From: CAZRXG01 sp964603985
GTDB lineage: Bacteria; Chloroflexota; Anaerolineae; Aggregatilineales; UBA3940
Assembly (NCBI GenBank): GCA_964603985.1
Contig: CAZRXG010000012.1
Span: 1-64,000, forward strand
Direction of reading: 5' to 3'
Length of the DNA: 64,000 bases
The notes under the pieces were generated by a model. That model did not search any database. It was given only the letters and a program-made list of their open reading frames with translations, and was not told the DNA's origin. Positions 15,254 through 24,318 of the stretch are shown piece after piece. The position numbers were made by a program, and so were the translations under genes. How positions within the stretch are numbered: the first letter of the stretch is position 1; each line of letters starts with the position of its first letter.

Positions 15254-17326
15254 ATGAACCAGGATCAACGCAACCCGGAGAATCGCCCACGATACGCTCT
15301 ACAGCGATGGACGCCCTTTCTGGCTGCGGCAGCGCTGCTGGCCGTCGTGGGGTGCCTGACCCAGACAAGACTGACGATGCAGCCGCAGGTCACCCCCAGC
15401 CCGCCCCCGGTCACCGTCCCGACGTTTGCACCTGCCCCCGGCGAGACGACACAGTCACAGTCACAGCCACCGACCCCAACACTGCCTCCCTCCCCGGTCA
15501 CGGCCACCAACGTGCCGGATGAGCCATCCTTCACGGAACTGCCGGAGCGCGACCGGTACGATCTCGCGGCCCGCTTCCTGGGAGTGCCGGAGGCACCGAC
15601 GGTATCGCCCCCGGGTGAGTATGAGGTGGGCGATGTAGACACGTTCTGGGTGGTCAACGACATGGAGAAACAGGTCTTCGAGGTGACGGCAGTGCTGGCC
15701 TACGCCGGGCCTCACGTCTACATGTGGGTCGAGCAGGGGCTGAGCTATGACTACGAGGCGCTGTTCGCCGCGGCGGAGCGCTTCGAGCAGCGCACCTACC
15801 CGACGACGCGTTCATACTTCGGCAGCGAACCGTACCCCGGCATAGACGGCGATCCCCGGCTACACATCCTGCACTCAACAGCGCTCTCGCCACAAGCGGC
15901 CGGTTACTTCTACAGCCCCAGCGAGTACCCCGCCAGCATTGTGTCCTACTCCAACGAGCGGGAGATGTTCTTCATCAACCTGAGCAACACGCCTCCGGGT
16001 GACCTGTTCTACGACAACGTGTTGGCACACGAGTTCCAGCACATGATTCACTGGAACGTCGATTCCAACGAAGAGACGTGGATCAACGAGGGGATGAGCG
16101 AACTGTCTACCTTCTTGAACGGCTTGGGCCCGTCGGGCTTCGTGCGCCACTTCATGGAGGAGCCGGATCTGCAACTGACCGACTGGCCGGAGGATTCTGC
16201 CCAGCCTCACTACGGGGCGGCGTTTTTGTTCGCTGCCTACTTCCTGGACCGCTTCGGGCAGGACGCACTGCAAGCATTGGTGCGCAACCCCGATAACGGG
16301 CTGGAGGGCGTCGAAAGCACGCTGGCGGAGATTGAGGCAGAGATCACGGCTGACGAGTTGTTCGCGGACTGGGTGATCGCCAACCTGATCAACGACCCGG
16401 AGGTGGCAGACGGGGTATACGCCTATGCGGGTCTGCCTGACCTGGAACCGCCCCAGGTAGCCTATGAGTTTTACCTGTACCCGGTGATCAGCCAGGTGTC
16501 GCCGGTTCACCAGTACGGCACAGATTACTACCGGCTGTACGGTCCGGCACAGGTGCGCATCCGGTTTGCGGGGACGGAACTGGTGCTGCTCGTCCCGACA
16601 AGTCTTCAGGACACGGACGGCGACCCGGAAACGAACGACATGTTCGCCTGGTGGTCAAACCGGGGTGACGACAGCGACATGACGCTGACGCACCGCTTTG
16701 ACCTGAGGGGTGTCGAGGAAGCGGTGCTGGAATACGACGTGTGGTACTGGCTGGAATCGTTGTGGGATTATGGCTACGTCGAGGTGTCGGTCGATGGGGG
16801 AAAGACGTGGACGATCCTGGCGACGGAGCACAGCACCGACGAGAACCCACACGGCACCGCTTATGGGCCGGGCTACACCGGCGAAAGCGCCGACGAGCAG
16901 GGGGCCAACATGGAAGGCTGGCTGCATGAGCGCGTCGACCTGAGCGCCTTCGCCGGGCAGGAGATCCTGGTGCGCTTTGAGACGATCACGGACGACGCCG
17001 TCAACCGGCCCGGCCTGGTGGTCGACAACATCTGCATCGATGCAATCGGCTTCTGCGACGACGCCGAGACGGGGGATGGGGAGTGGGAGGCGCGGGGGTT
17101 CGTACGTCACAACAACGCCTTGAAGCAGCGGTTCGTGGTGCAGGTGGTTCTGCCGGGGGAAGATGGGGCCATCGAGGTGATGCCGGTGCCGCTGGGCGAG
17201 GATAACCAGGGGGCGATTGAGATCACGATTGACAGTGTGTCCCCTGCCATGCTGGTCGTCTCCGGGCTGACGCGCCACACGACCGAGTCAGCCTACTACC
17301 ACTTTGAGATCGTTCCGCTGGAGTAG
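15254..17326 (+). CDS. Secreted zinc metalloprotease lipoprotein (M6/immune-inhibitor-A-like)
   Basis: 690 residues from ATG 15254. This start is chosen because it is the first codon after a TATAAT box and gives a proper signal peptide with lipobox (VVGC, about residues 33-36). A Thr/Pro/Ser-rich linker follows. The catalytic region has HEFQH (H259, E260, H263) and WINEGMSE about 20 residues later, giving the third zinc ligand Glu. The part after residue about 450 contains DLRGVEEAVLEYDVWYW and FETITDDAVNRPGLVVDNIC, as in the C-terminal beta-sandwich domains of immune inhibitor A-type M6 peptidases. It likely digests extracellular protein. Confidence 0.86.
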   Translation: MNQDQRNPENRPRYALQRWTPFLAAAALLAVVGCLTQTRLTMQPQVTPSPPPVTVPTFAPAPGETTQSQSQPPTPTLPPSPVTATNVPDEPSFTELPERDRYDLAARFLGVPEAPTVSPPGEYEVGDVDTFWVVNDMEKQVFEVTAVLAYAGPHVYMWVEQGLSYDYEALFAAAERFEQRTYPTTRSYFGSEPYPGIDGDPRLHILHSTALSPQAAGYFYSPSEYPASIVSYSNEREMFFINLSNTPPGDLFYDNVLAHEFQHMIHWNVDSNEETWINEGMSELSTFLNGLGPSGFVRHFMEEPDLQLTDWPEDSAQPHYGAAFLFAAYFLDRFGQDALQALVRNPDNGLEGVESTLAEIEAEITADELFADWVIANLINDPEVADGVYAYAGLPDLEPPQVAYEFYLYPVISQVSPVHQYGTDYYRLYGPAQVRIRFAGTELVLLVPTSLQDTDGDPETNDMFAWWSNRGDDSDMTLTHRFDLRGVEEAVLEYDVWYWLESLWDYGYVEVSVDGGKTWTILATEHSTDENPHGTAYGPGYTGESADEQGANMEGWLHERVDLSAFAGQEILVRFETITDDAVNRPGLVVDNICIDAIGFCDDAETGDGEWEARGFVRHNNALKQRFVVQVVLPGEDGAIEVMPVPLGEDNQGAIEITIDSVSPAMLVVSGLTRHTTESAYYHFEIVPLE

Positions 17327-17647
17327 GGCAGGGGACGGGTTTGGTGACGTGACATTCTCACCCCCTGGCGCCCCTGCCACCGCCTTGGGTGGGTCCGGAA
17401 CCGGGCGGGTTTCAAACCCGCCCCTACGGGAACCGGCGCTCCTGCCACCGCCTCTACTCGCGGCCCCTCCCTGCCAGCGATGAGGGGGAGCCCGTTGGCC
17501 GGTAGAGACGTCGGCGGGCAGGAAAATCAGTGATCAGCGGGGCGGCGGGGGCAGGGCAAAGCCCGTGCGGATGGTGGGGCAAAGGCAAGCGGCAAGGCCG
17601 GTGTAAATTGGCCCTGCCGCAAAATGTTGACGAGAAGCAGTCGGTGC
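17327..17647. other. Intergenic region, 321 bp, with one REP-like palindrome
   Basis: Convergent region between the metalloprotease (+) and the YtxH-like gene (-). It is G+C rich and holds the palindrome at 17403-17423 and scattered short direct repeats of the kind CCCCTGCCACCGCC. No gene is supported; short open frames here have no ribosome site or recognisable product. Confidence 0.6.
17403..17423. repeat. REP-like palindrome
   Basis: GGGCGGGTTT-C-AAACCCGCCC is a perfect 10-bp inverted repeat around one base, followed by CCTACGGG. A looser relative (GGGGCGGGCTGCCCCTAC) occurs at about 20744-20762. Position after a stop codon suggests a dispersed extragenic repeat or terminator-like element. 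Confidence 0.6.
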
Positions 17648-17872
17648 TCAGGAGACCTGAATCTCACCACGCTTCAGCGCTTCGAGTTCGGCCTCAAGCC
17701 GACCACGCTCTTCCTGGATGGTGGCTTTGACGTCGCCGAGCAGTTTATCGGCGCGTGACTGCACCTCAGTCAGCAGCTCTTCCCCGGACATAGGGGCCAT
17801 AAGCAACGCAACCGCCGCGCCCACAGTCGCGCCGCTAAGAACGCCTGACAGAAAGCTAAAGAAACGTCGCAT
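17648..17872 (-). CDS. YtxH-domain small membrane-associated protein
   Basis: 74 residues from ATG 17872, preferred because GAAAGGGA lies just upstream; an in-frame ATG at 17887 would add five residues. The pattern FLSGVLSGATVGAAVALLMAPMSGEEL is diagnostic of YtxH-like proteins: a glycine-rich hydrophobic N-terminus with APxSG, then an amphipathic charged helix. The family is linked to general stress but its molecular role is unknown. It has its own TATAAT box (17938-17933) and a leader that can fold through 8-bp arms. Confidence 0.8.
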   Translation of the reverse strand: MRRFFSFLSGVLSGATVGAAVALLMAPMSGEELLTEVQSRADKLLGDVKATIQEERGRLEAELEALKRGEIQVS

Positions 17873-17885
17873 GGCTATCCCTTTC

Positions 17886-17938
17886 AAGAGTGTTGTGAGG
17901 TTCCTATCTTCTTACAAGACTTCTACACTCTTATTATA
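17886..17938 (-). promoter_or_regulatory. Promoter and foldable leader of the YtxH-like gene
   Basis: TATAAT on the minus strand at 17938-17933. The start of the transcript carries AAGAGTGT (17932-17925), complementary to ACACTCTT (17893-17886) just ahead of the ribosome site. The stem would enclose about 31 nt and could limit access to the ribosome site. Confidence 0.4.
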
Positions 17939-18046
17939 GCATGGTTTGAGGCGCGGTGTGACCGGCAGACGCGCCGGGAGCGGCTTAGAGCGAAACGACG
18001 GCTGCTCCGTCAAACACGCGTCCGGCCCCCGCACCGAAAAGAACGC

Positions 18047-19519
18047 TCACCGAGACCGCCGAGTGATGACTCCCATTATCATCGCAATCAATCCGGCGAT
18101 ACTCAGCCATCCAAAAAGATCGCCTATCACACGATATAGCGTCCGATGTGATTCCACCGGGACATTGGCAATCATCACACGATCCGCTGTTGAGAGTCCC
18201 GTCGATGCCAGAACACGTCCCCGGCTATCATAAGCTGCCGAAAGTCCATCTCGAGTAGCACGAACCATCGAGAAACCATTTTCGATGGCCCTGAAACTCG
18301 CCATCTGTGCGTGCATATGGTCGATCTCAGGCCAATCATCGGATGGAACGAGCAACAACCCCACACCAGAGCGGCCAGCCTGACGGATGAGACCGGGATG
18401 ATCCATGTCAAAACATAGCGCGGTGCCGAGTGTACCCGCAGAGATATTGGCCGTATCTAATTGACCATCACCCGGAACCTGCCCATCTCCCGGCACAATG
18501 ACCGTTTTAAGGTAGTCCCATACAATCTCACCTTTGGGGTCAATCAACAGGGACTTGTTTTCCGCCAAACTGTCCGCGTCGGGCGGTTTTACATAGAGCG
18601 TCATCAGCAGGTAGATCTGCTCTTCCTGGGCGAGCTGCTGACCCTGACGGATCACATTGGATTCATTAGACGGCGATGTGAAGATAGCCGATTCATTCCA
18701 GACCACGATCTCCGCACCCGCTTTGGCCTGCTGGCGTGTCCGGGTGGCGTAATCATCCAATATCGTTTGAGAACGGGCATCGGCCAAATCGGGGTTTAAA
18801 TAGGCATCTTCCCACTGTTTTTTCACGTCGTCCGGCATAGCCAGTGCCGCAACCCGAACCGTCTCCGACTGAGACCCGCCCCATACCAGACGCATCCCTC
18901 CAAATATCAGAACGGCGAGCAGGATGCCGACATAGATCCCAACGCCATGCCGTATCGACTTCCAGGCAAATTCCCGTTCCCAGGCCCAGTTCACTACCGA
19001 GGCAAACCAGGTGACAATAAACGTGAGCCCCCATATACCGGTAACCGACGCCAACTGTTTAAGGGAAAAGAAGGTGTACTGCGTATAGGCCAACGACCCC
19101 CACGTCAGGTAAGGATTTGTCAGTGAGGAAATGAATTCCAAAGCCGTGTAGGTCAGGGGGAAAATCAATGTTGCGGAAAAACCCTGGATACGTGGTGATA
19201 ACAAGCGGTCGGTCAAATAGGGTATCCAAAAGATCAAACCAATCGACGCCGAAAGCACAAAATACCCTATTCCCTCCAGGGGGATCATCCCCTGCCACGC
19301 TATGACGTAGGCAATCGGTATCAGCACACCACTGACGACCAAACCAACGGCGGGTTTTTGACCACGCACGTATCGCAACATGAACACAGCCGCCAGCCAC
19401 GTTGCGACAGGGACAACCCAACGACCGTTGGAAAATGTAACCAAGACGATTCCTATACCCAGGAATAACCACGCCTGCCAGTTGGGTGTTTTAGATGGAA
19501 CAGCCTGTCTCTCACTCAT
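18047..19519 (-). CDS. Apolipoprotein N-acyltransferase-like membrane nitrilase
   Basis: 490 residues. The first 215 residues hold about six to seven hydrophobic helices; residues about 220-460 form a carbon-nitrogen hydrolase domain with the catalytic triad E276 (VVWNESAIF), K338 (DYLKTVIVPGDG) and C369 (GTALCFDMD); a final helix ends the protein. This is the Lnt layout, the enzyme that adds a third acyl chain to lipoproteins. Several lipoproteins in this window would be substrates. Sequence is diverged from proteobacterial Lnt and its base composition is visibly lower in G+C than neighbours, so a related amidase/acyltransferase role or acquisition by transfer is possible. Confidence 0.8.
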   Translation of the reverse strand: MSERQAVPSKTPNWQAWLFLGIGIVLVTFSNGRWVVPVATWLAAVFMLRYVRGQKPAVGLVVSGVLIPIAYVIAWQGMIPLEGIGYFVLSASIGLIFWIPYLTDRLLSPRIQGFSATLIFPLTYTALEFISSLTNPYLTWGSLAYTQYTFFSLKQLASVTGIWGLTFIVTWFASVVNWAWEREFAWKSIRHGVGIYVGILLAVLIFGGMRLVWGGSQSETVRVAALAMPDDVKKQWEDAYLNPDLADARSQTILDDYATRTRQQAKAGAEIVVWNESAIFTSPSNESNVIRQGQQLAQEEQIYLLMTLYVKPPDADSLAENKSLLIDPKGEIVWDYLKTVIVPGDGQVPGDGQLDTANISAGTLGTALCFDMDHPGLIRQAGRSGVGLLLVPSDDWPEIDHMHAQMASFRAIENGFSMVRATRDGLSAAYDSRGRVLASTGLSTADRVMIANVPVESHRTLYRVIGDLFGWLSIAGLIAMIMGVITRRSR

Positions 19520-19636
19520 CCTTGCCTTCCTCTTCGCTGGCGGAAAGTAACTCTATTCCCTTATACGTTGGACTCGAAAAAATGTTTTTACCCTGCTGCT
19601 GTATCGCTTTTGTTAGGTGTCTTTCCAATATCATGG

Positions 19637-19797
19637 TATATTCTTAAGTGGAAACGGAGAGGGAGTGACAGGTAGGAGATCGGGCCACCGGACAGCTCCT
19701 GATCCGGAACCTGTGTGATGTTACCTGCCCGGTGAGCGGGTTGGGGGAAGGGCAGTCCGGAGAGACTGTCGACGTTGCGCCTGGGGTGAGGAAACCC
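19637..19797 (+). other. Long structured leader of the small winged-helix gene
   Basis: A TATATT box at 19637-19642 is followed by about 155 nt before the ATG. This stretch can form several hairpins, including CCGGA/TCCGG, CTGCCC/GGGCAG and CAGTC/GACTG. It does not match a riboswitch class that I can recognise. It may be a regulatory leader or a small RNA. Confidence 0.3.
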
Positions 19798-20028
19798 ATG
19801 AACTTGACCGGCGAGCAAGTCCGCTTTCTGGAGATCCTGGCGGACGGCAAGAAAAAGACCTACGTTCACGTGGTAAGGGGCTTTGGCATCGCTCTGACGC
19901 CGATGGCCCCCACGTTCACCAACAAGCTGGCCAAGCCGCTGCTCAAGCAGGGGTTGATCAAGCGCGCGGGCGGCGGCTACAAAATCACCGACAAAGGGCG
20001 GGCTGCGCTGGAAGCAGCAAAAGGGTAG
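19798..20028 (+). CDS. Small winged-helix-like protein
   Basis: 76 residues from ATG 19798 (GTGAGGA ribosome site about 8 nt upstream). The pattern LTGEQVRFLEILADGKKKTY then LAKPLLKQGLIKRAGGGYKITDKGRAAL is that of a short winged helix: recognition helix region followed by a beta wing GGGYKITDKG. It is unlike a full MarR or PadR protein and has no effector domain. It could bind DNA as a dimer. The next gene encodes an FHA protein 64 bp downstream. Confidence 0.7.
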   Translation: MNLTGEQVRFLEILADGKKKTYVHVVRGFGIALTPMAPTFTNKLAKPLLKQGLIKRAGGGYKITDKGRAALEAAKG

Positions 20029-20092
20029 ACGGCACCGACCGCCATGCAGAACCGGTGGCCAAATAGGAGATCACCAGCGAGGATTAATCAGT

Positions 20093-20668
20093 ATGCACGA
20101 GCCAGAAGAAAGCGGCGAGACCAAGCCGTTCCAAAAAACGTCACCCTTGGAACCGCTCCCGGAAAAGGCACCGGAGAAAGAAGCGCCAAAGAAGAAGTCA
20201 CCGAAAAAGAAGCCACTGGTGGGGGAGGCCACGCCCGATACGGAGATGGAAGCCGATCCGGACGCCAAACCCTGGGGGCTTATCCTGCAAACCCCGCTGC
20301 CCGACGCCCAGGTGATCGGGGTGGATGTGCGGAAGATGGTGGTGATCGGGCGGGGTGACCCGGTCATGGAAGACCCACCGGATCTGGATCTGACGCCTCA
20401 CCGGGCCTACGCGCACGGCGTCTCGCGGCGACACGCGATCCTGATGCCCACCAAACAGGGGCTGATGCTGATCGACCTGGACAGCACCAACGGCACCTGG
20501 CTGAACGGGATCAACCTCAAACCGGGTCAGCGCTACCGCATACGCACCGGCGACACGATTGAGTTTGGCACGCTGCAACTGGATGTGCGCCTGGTGGGGG
20601 CGGTGCGAACCGGGCGGGGCAAAGAGAGCACGATGATCACGCGGCCCAAGCCAAAGCGAGGGGAATAA
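20093..20668 (+). CDS. FHA-domain protein with Lys/Pro-rich N-terminus
   Basis: 191 residues, cytoplasmic. Residues 1-50 are charged and Lys/Pro/Glu rich; the FHA domain at about residues 80-175 shows VIGRGDP, the phosphothreonine-binding SRRHAIL (Ser-Arg then His), and LDSTNGTWLNG, then RIRTGDTIEFGTLQL. FHA domains bind phosphothreonine peptides, so it should read out a Ser/Thr kinase signal. No kinase gene is in the window. Confidence 0.9.
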   Translation: MHEPEESGETKPFQKTSPLEPLPEKAPEKEAPKKKSPKKKPLVGEATPDTEMEADPDAKPWGLILQTPLPDAQVIGVDVRKMVVIGRGDPVMEDPPDLDLTPHRAYAHGVSRRHAILMPTKQGLMLIDLDSTNGTWLNGINLKPGQRYRIRTGDTIEFGTLQLDVRLVGAVRTGRGKESTMITRPKPKRGE

Positions 20669-20802
20669 ACCCGCCGCATCCTCACACGTGCTCAGATGGG
20701 TTCTCCACGGGCATTTCGCTCATCACAAAGGGATAAAGAAACCGGGGGGCGGGCTGCCCCTACTAATAACCCGTTCCTGGCATCGTTCTCAAGGGGGAAG
20801 GC

Positions 20803-21927
20803 ATGTTAGAAGAGCGACTGGTGCGTTTGCAGGCAGAGTTGCAGACGCGCGATATCGACTGCCTGGCGCTTATCCCCGGCACAAACCTGCGCTACATGAC
20901 CGGGCTTGAGTTCCACCTGATGGAGCGCCCCATCGTCGGATTCTTCCCGGCGGAGGGGCAGCCGGTCTTTGCGTTGCCTATGCTGGAGCGATCCAGGTTC
21001 GAGCGTCACGTGCCTTACGCGGCGCAGATCTTCGGCTACGCGGACGGTGACGACCCGGCGGACGCCGTCCGGGGGGCGGTGATGGCGCTGCCGGAGGTCC
21101 GGTGCATCGCGGTGGAGCATCTGCGGATGCGCGTGCTGGAGCTTAAGCTGGTGCAGCAGCACGTCCCGACGGCGCTGATGGTGAACGCCGACCCGGTGAT
21201 GGACGTGCTGCGGCTGGTCAAAGGCCCGGACGAGATCGAACACCTGCGGGCGGCGATTGCGATCAGCGAGCGGGCGCTTAAGCAGGCGATCGGCGCGGTG
21301 CGGCCCGGCATGACAGAGCGTGAGATCGCCAACCAACTGCTGATCGCGCAGCTTGAACTGGGCGGCGGGCCGGCCCCGTTTGAGCCAATCGTGCAGGTGG
21401 GGGCGAACGCAGCCGACCCGCACGGCACGCCCGGCGAGCAAGAGGTCAGGGCGGGTGAGGTGCTGCTGATCGACTTTGGAACGACGCACGAAGGCTACGC
21501 GTCGGACATCACGCGGACGTTTATGGTCGGCGGGCCGCCGGACGAGAGGGCACGCGAGGTTTACGAGGCAGTCAGGGCGGCCAACGCCGCCGGGCGGGAG
21601 GCAGCCGGGCCGGGCGTCCCCTGCCAGGAAGTTGACCGGGCCACGCGCGCAGTGATTGAAGCGGCGGGCCTGGGCGAGTACTTCATCCACCGCACGGGGC
21701 ACGGCCTGGGCATGGGAGCGCACGAAGGGCCGTCGGTCGACAAGAGCAACCGGACGCCGCTCGAAGCGGGAAACGTGATCACGATAGAGCCGGGGGTTTA
21801 CATCCCGGGGGAGCTGGGCGTGCGCATCGAGGATGACGTGCTGATCACTGGGGACGGCGCGGTGAGCCTGACCGGGTACGGGCGCGATTTTCAGATCATC
21901 GGAGTGCCAGAGCCGAATGATGATTGA
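20803..21927 (+). CDS. M24 family aminopeptidase (Xaa-Pro dipeptidase-like)
   Basis: 374 residues. An N-terminal creatinase-like domain (residues 1-135, LIPGTNLRYMTGLEFHLMER) precedes the pita-bread catalytic domain. Metal ligands are visible: Asp in LLIDFGTTHEG, Asp in YASDITRTF, His in HRTGHGLGMGAHEGP, and Glu in TIEPGVYIPGELGVRIEDD. This is the PepQ/PepP layout, cleaving dipeptides or N-terminal residues before proline. Cytoplasmic, no signal peptide. Neighbours give no further hint on substrate. Confidence 0.93.
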   Translation: MLEERLVRLQAELQTRDIDCLALIPGTNLRYMTGLEFHLMERPIVGFFPAEGQPVFALPMLERSRFERHVPYAAQIFGYADGDDPADAVRGAVMALPEVRCIAVEHLRMRVLELKLVQQHVPTALMVNADPVMDVLRLVKGPDEIEHLRAAIAISERALKQAIGAVRPGMTEREIANQLLIAQLELGGGPAPFEPIVQVGANAADPHGTPGEQEVRAGEVLLIDFGTTHEGYASDITRTFMVGGPPDERAREVYEAVRAANAAGREAAGPGVPCQEVDRATRAVIEAAGLGEYFIHRTGHGLGMGAHEGPSVDKSNRTPLEAGNVITIEPGVYIPGELGVRIEDDVLITGDGAVSLTGYGRDFQIIGVPEPNDD

Positions 21928-21958
21928 GCATACGGCTTGCAGTTGTGGAGGCTGACCG

Positions 21959-22732
21959 ATGGGCGAGACCGAACAGCAACAGTTCTTTGACAGGGCATAC
22001 AGTGAAGGAACCCGAAAGCCTGTCTCTGCTTTTTACTCCATAGATAAGACCAGCAAAACATACTACCAGGACTACCTCGCGGCCCATGCGCCGGGCCGGA
22101 AAGTGCTCGAATACGGGTGTGGCAGGGGATCGTTTGCCTTCTTCCTGGCCCAACAGGGGGCGGAGGCGGTGGTCGGCATTGACATCTCTGAGACGGGGAT
22201 TGAGCAGGCACGACAGAAGGCAGCGGAGGAAGGGCTGGAAAATGCGCGCTTCCACGTCATGAATGCCGAAGCGATGGATTTTGAGGACGGCAGTTTTGAC
22301 GTTGTATGCGGCACCGGCATCCTGCACCACCTTGACCTGGAGAAGGCGTTCAGTGAGATATCACGGGTGCTCGTCTCTGAAGGCAGCGCGATTTTTATCG
22401 AGCCAATGGGGCACAACCCGGCGATCAACCTGTTCAGAAAGATGACGCCCCAGTTTCGGGTCGAGGATGAGCACCCACTCACAAGGCGTGACTTACAGTT
22501 GGTTGAGAACTACTTTGAGCAGGTCACTGCCGTGCCCTACCATCTGTTCACCCTTTTGGCCGTCCCTTTTCGGAAACAACGCCGGTTTCCGTCGCTGCTC
22601 AATACCTTGAACACCCTGGACAGGAAGTTGTTCGACCTGGTTCCCGGTTTGGGCCTGCTGGCATGGCAGGTGATCATCATCGCCGAGAAGTCGGAGAAAG
22701 CGCCCGTGACAAACGATCACCTGCCCGGCTGA
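21959..22732 (+). CDS. Class I SAM-dependent methyltransferase
   Basis: 257 residues. The Rossmann fold SAM site is clear: VLEYGCGRGSFAFFLA (motif I), VVGIDISETGIEQA (motif II) and FDVVCGTGILHHLDLEKAFSEI (motif IV/post). The C-terminal part is hydrophobic in places (PYHLFTLLAVPF). Such proteins methylate small molecules or lipids; the substrate cannot be read from sequence. Its codon use and G+C are lower than those of the flanking M24 and HAD genes. Confidence 0.85.
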   Translation: MGETEQQQFFDRAYSEGTRKPVSAFYSIDKTSKTYYQDYLAAHAPGRKVLEYGCGRGSFAFFLAQQGAEAVVGIDISETGIEQARQKAAEEGLENARFHVMNAEAMDFEDGSFDVVCGTGILHHLDLEKAFSEISRVLVSEGSAIFIEPMGHNPAINLFRKMTPQFRVEDEHPLTRRDLQLVENYFEQVTAVPYHLFTLLAVPFRKQRRFPSLLNTLNTLDRKLFDLVPGLGLLAWQVIIIAEKSEKAPVTNDHLPG

Positions 22733-22796
22733 GACAAACTGCCATCCACCAGCCCGTAGGTGGGCCTGGATTCACCGACCGACCTGGAGTAACCAC

Positions 22797-23267
22797 ATGC
22801 TCAGTCTCTCCATTCCCGGCTTCGGGGACATTACTTTGGAACACATTGTCTTTGACGTGAACGGCACGCTGGCAGTTGACGGTGCGCTGCTGGAGGGGGT
22901 GACCGGGCGGCTGGAGGTGCTGGCCGATCACCTGGAGATCCACATGCTGACAGCCGACACGCACGGTGGGCAGGCCGCCATCGACGCGGAGTTGGGCATG
23001 ACGGCGGAGCGCGTCAGGCCGGGGCAGGAGAGCGAGCAGAAGGCCGCCTTCGTGGAGAGCCTGGGGGCAGAGCGGGTGGTGGCGGTGGGCAACGGCGGCA
23101 ACGACGTGGGGATGCTCAAGGCGGCGGCGGTCGGCATCGCGGTGATAGGGGCGGAGGGGCTGAACGTCGAGGCGCTGAACGCAGCCGACATCGTCGCGCC
23201 ATCAATCTGCGATGCGCTGGACCTGCTGCTGAAACCCCGGCGGATGGTCGCGACGCTGCGCCGGTAG
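22797..23267 (+). CDS. HAD-like phosphatase, soluble P-type ATPase-like
   Basis: 156 residues. The HAD nucleophile motif is DVNGTLA with D20 (DxNGT in place of DxDGT). MLTADTHGG gives motif II, the Lys of SEQKAAFVESLG motif III, and VGNGGNDVGMLKAAAVGIAV motif IV. It resembles the stand-alone phosphorylation domain of P-type ATPases, like the small archaeal proteins of that class. The second Asp of the usual DxD is Asn, so phosphatase activity may be reduced. Role unknown. Confidence 0.82.
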   Translation: MLSLSIPGFGDITLEHIVFDVNGTLAVDGALLEGVTGRLEVLADHLEIHMLTADTHGGQAAIDAELGMTAERVRPGQESEQKAAFVESLGAERVVAVGNGGNDVGMLKAAAVGIAVIGAEGLNVEALNAADIVAPSICDALDLLLKPRRMVATLRR

Positions 23268-23276
23268 GGGGTGCGG

Positions 23277-24095
23277 TCAGCCGCCGCCCGCGCCGAGCAC
23301 TGCGCCGGGGCAGAGGGGTTCCGGGGCGCAGGCGGGAACGTCGGGGGCGCAGTTGTAGTTGACGGCCATGCCGAGGTAGCGAGACGGATCGACGGTGTTG
23401 TCGAACTCCAGTTCGTTCAGGTAGCCGCCCTGGCCGTCGTCGAGGACAATCGAGAAGTGGAGGTGCACCCACACCTGGCGTGGGGAGCCGCCGTTGTAGT
23501 CGCCGGTGTAGCCGAGCAGCGTCCCCTGAGAGACAAACTTGTCGCGCGTGCCGGGCGGGAAAGCGTCGGCGATGAAGGAGTGCTCGCCGGTGCGGTCGGC
23601 CATGTGAGTGTAGTAGAGCCAGATCTGCCGCCCGGAGTTGAGAGGGTCGTCGGGGACGCGAATGATGAGCGAGCTGCGCCAGTCCGCCTCGCGGGTCAGG
23701 TAGCCGTCGTAAGCGGCGTAGACGGGCGTCTCGCCGGGGCCGGTGGGGCTGAAGATGTCGATGCCCTGGTGGCGGTGGTTTTTCGAATACGGGCCGCGCG
23801 GATCACCGTAGAACAGGCCGATGAAGCCGTCGGAGGGCAGAATAAAGGGCGCGCCGGGGCAGGGTTCGCGACGGGCGGTGATCAACGCCTGGCGCTCCTG
23901 GACATCGCCCCCCGCCCACCGGATAAACCCCTGACTGCGTGGATCGCTCACGGCGTTGGCCAGGTGCACGACCTGGTACGCGGCATACAGCGCGACGATC
24001 AGCGCCACGCACAGCACGATCAAGGTGATGCGGCGGCGGCGGGGAAGATTGGCGTACCAGCTTGCGATGCGATGGAGCACGCTTCCTGACCTCAC
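23277..24095 (-). CDS. Membrane-anchored M23-family peptidase
   Basis: 272 residues from GTG. A basic N-terminus (RRRR) precedes one membrane helix (about 22-42). The LytM-type domain carries HRHQGIDIF (H109 and D113, zinc ligands) and VHLHFSI (HxH) further on, with LPSDGFIGLFYGDPRG before it. Zinc is expected and the fold is that of wall-peptide endopeptidases. Spacing between motifs is longer than in short LytM proteins. The reading frame stops close to the end of the convergent HAD gene. Confidence 0.88.
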   Translation of the reverse strand: MRSGSVLHRIASWYANLPRRRRITLIVLCVALIVALYAAYQVVHLANAVSDPRSQGFIRWAGGDVQERQALITARREPCPGAPFILPSDGFIGLFYGDPRGPYSKNHRHQGIDIFSPTGPGETPVYAAYDGYLTREADWRSSLIIRVPDDPLNSGRQIWLYYTHMADRTGEHSFIADAFPPGTRDKFVSQGTLLGYTGDYNGGSPRQVWVHLHFSIVLDDGQGGYLNELEFDNTVDPSRYLGMAVNYNCAPDVPACAPEPLCPGAVLGAGGG

Positions 24096-24174
24096 ACAAA
24101 TATCGTCCCGGATGGGGTGGCCGGTGATCCGGGACAGGCTCGACTAAACTATAGTGCGCGGGTCGGGGGTTTGC

Positions 24175-24239
<65 letters not shown>

Positions 24240-24318
24240 ATTCAGTCCGCGGATTACGCAGATATACAAGAGGGGATAGTTTACAGATTACCGGTGCCGG
24301 GCCAAAACAGGTGGTGCC

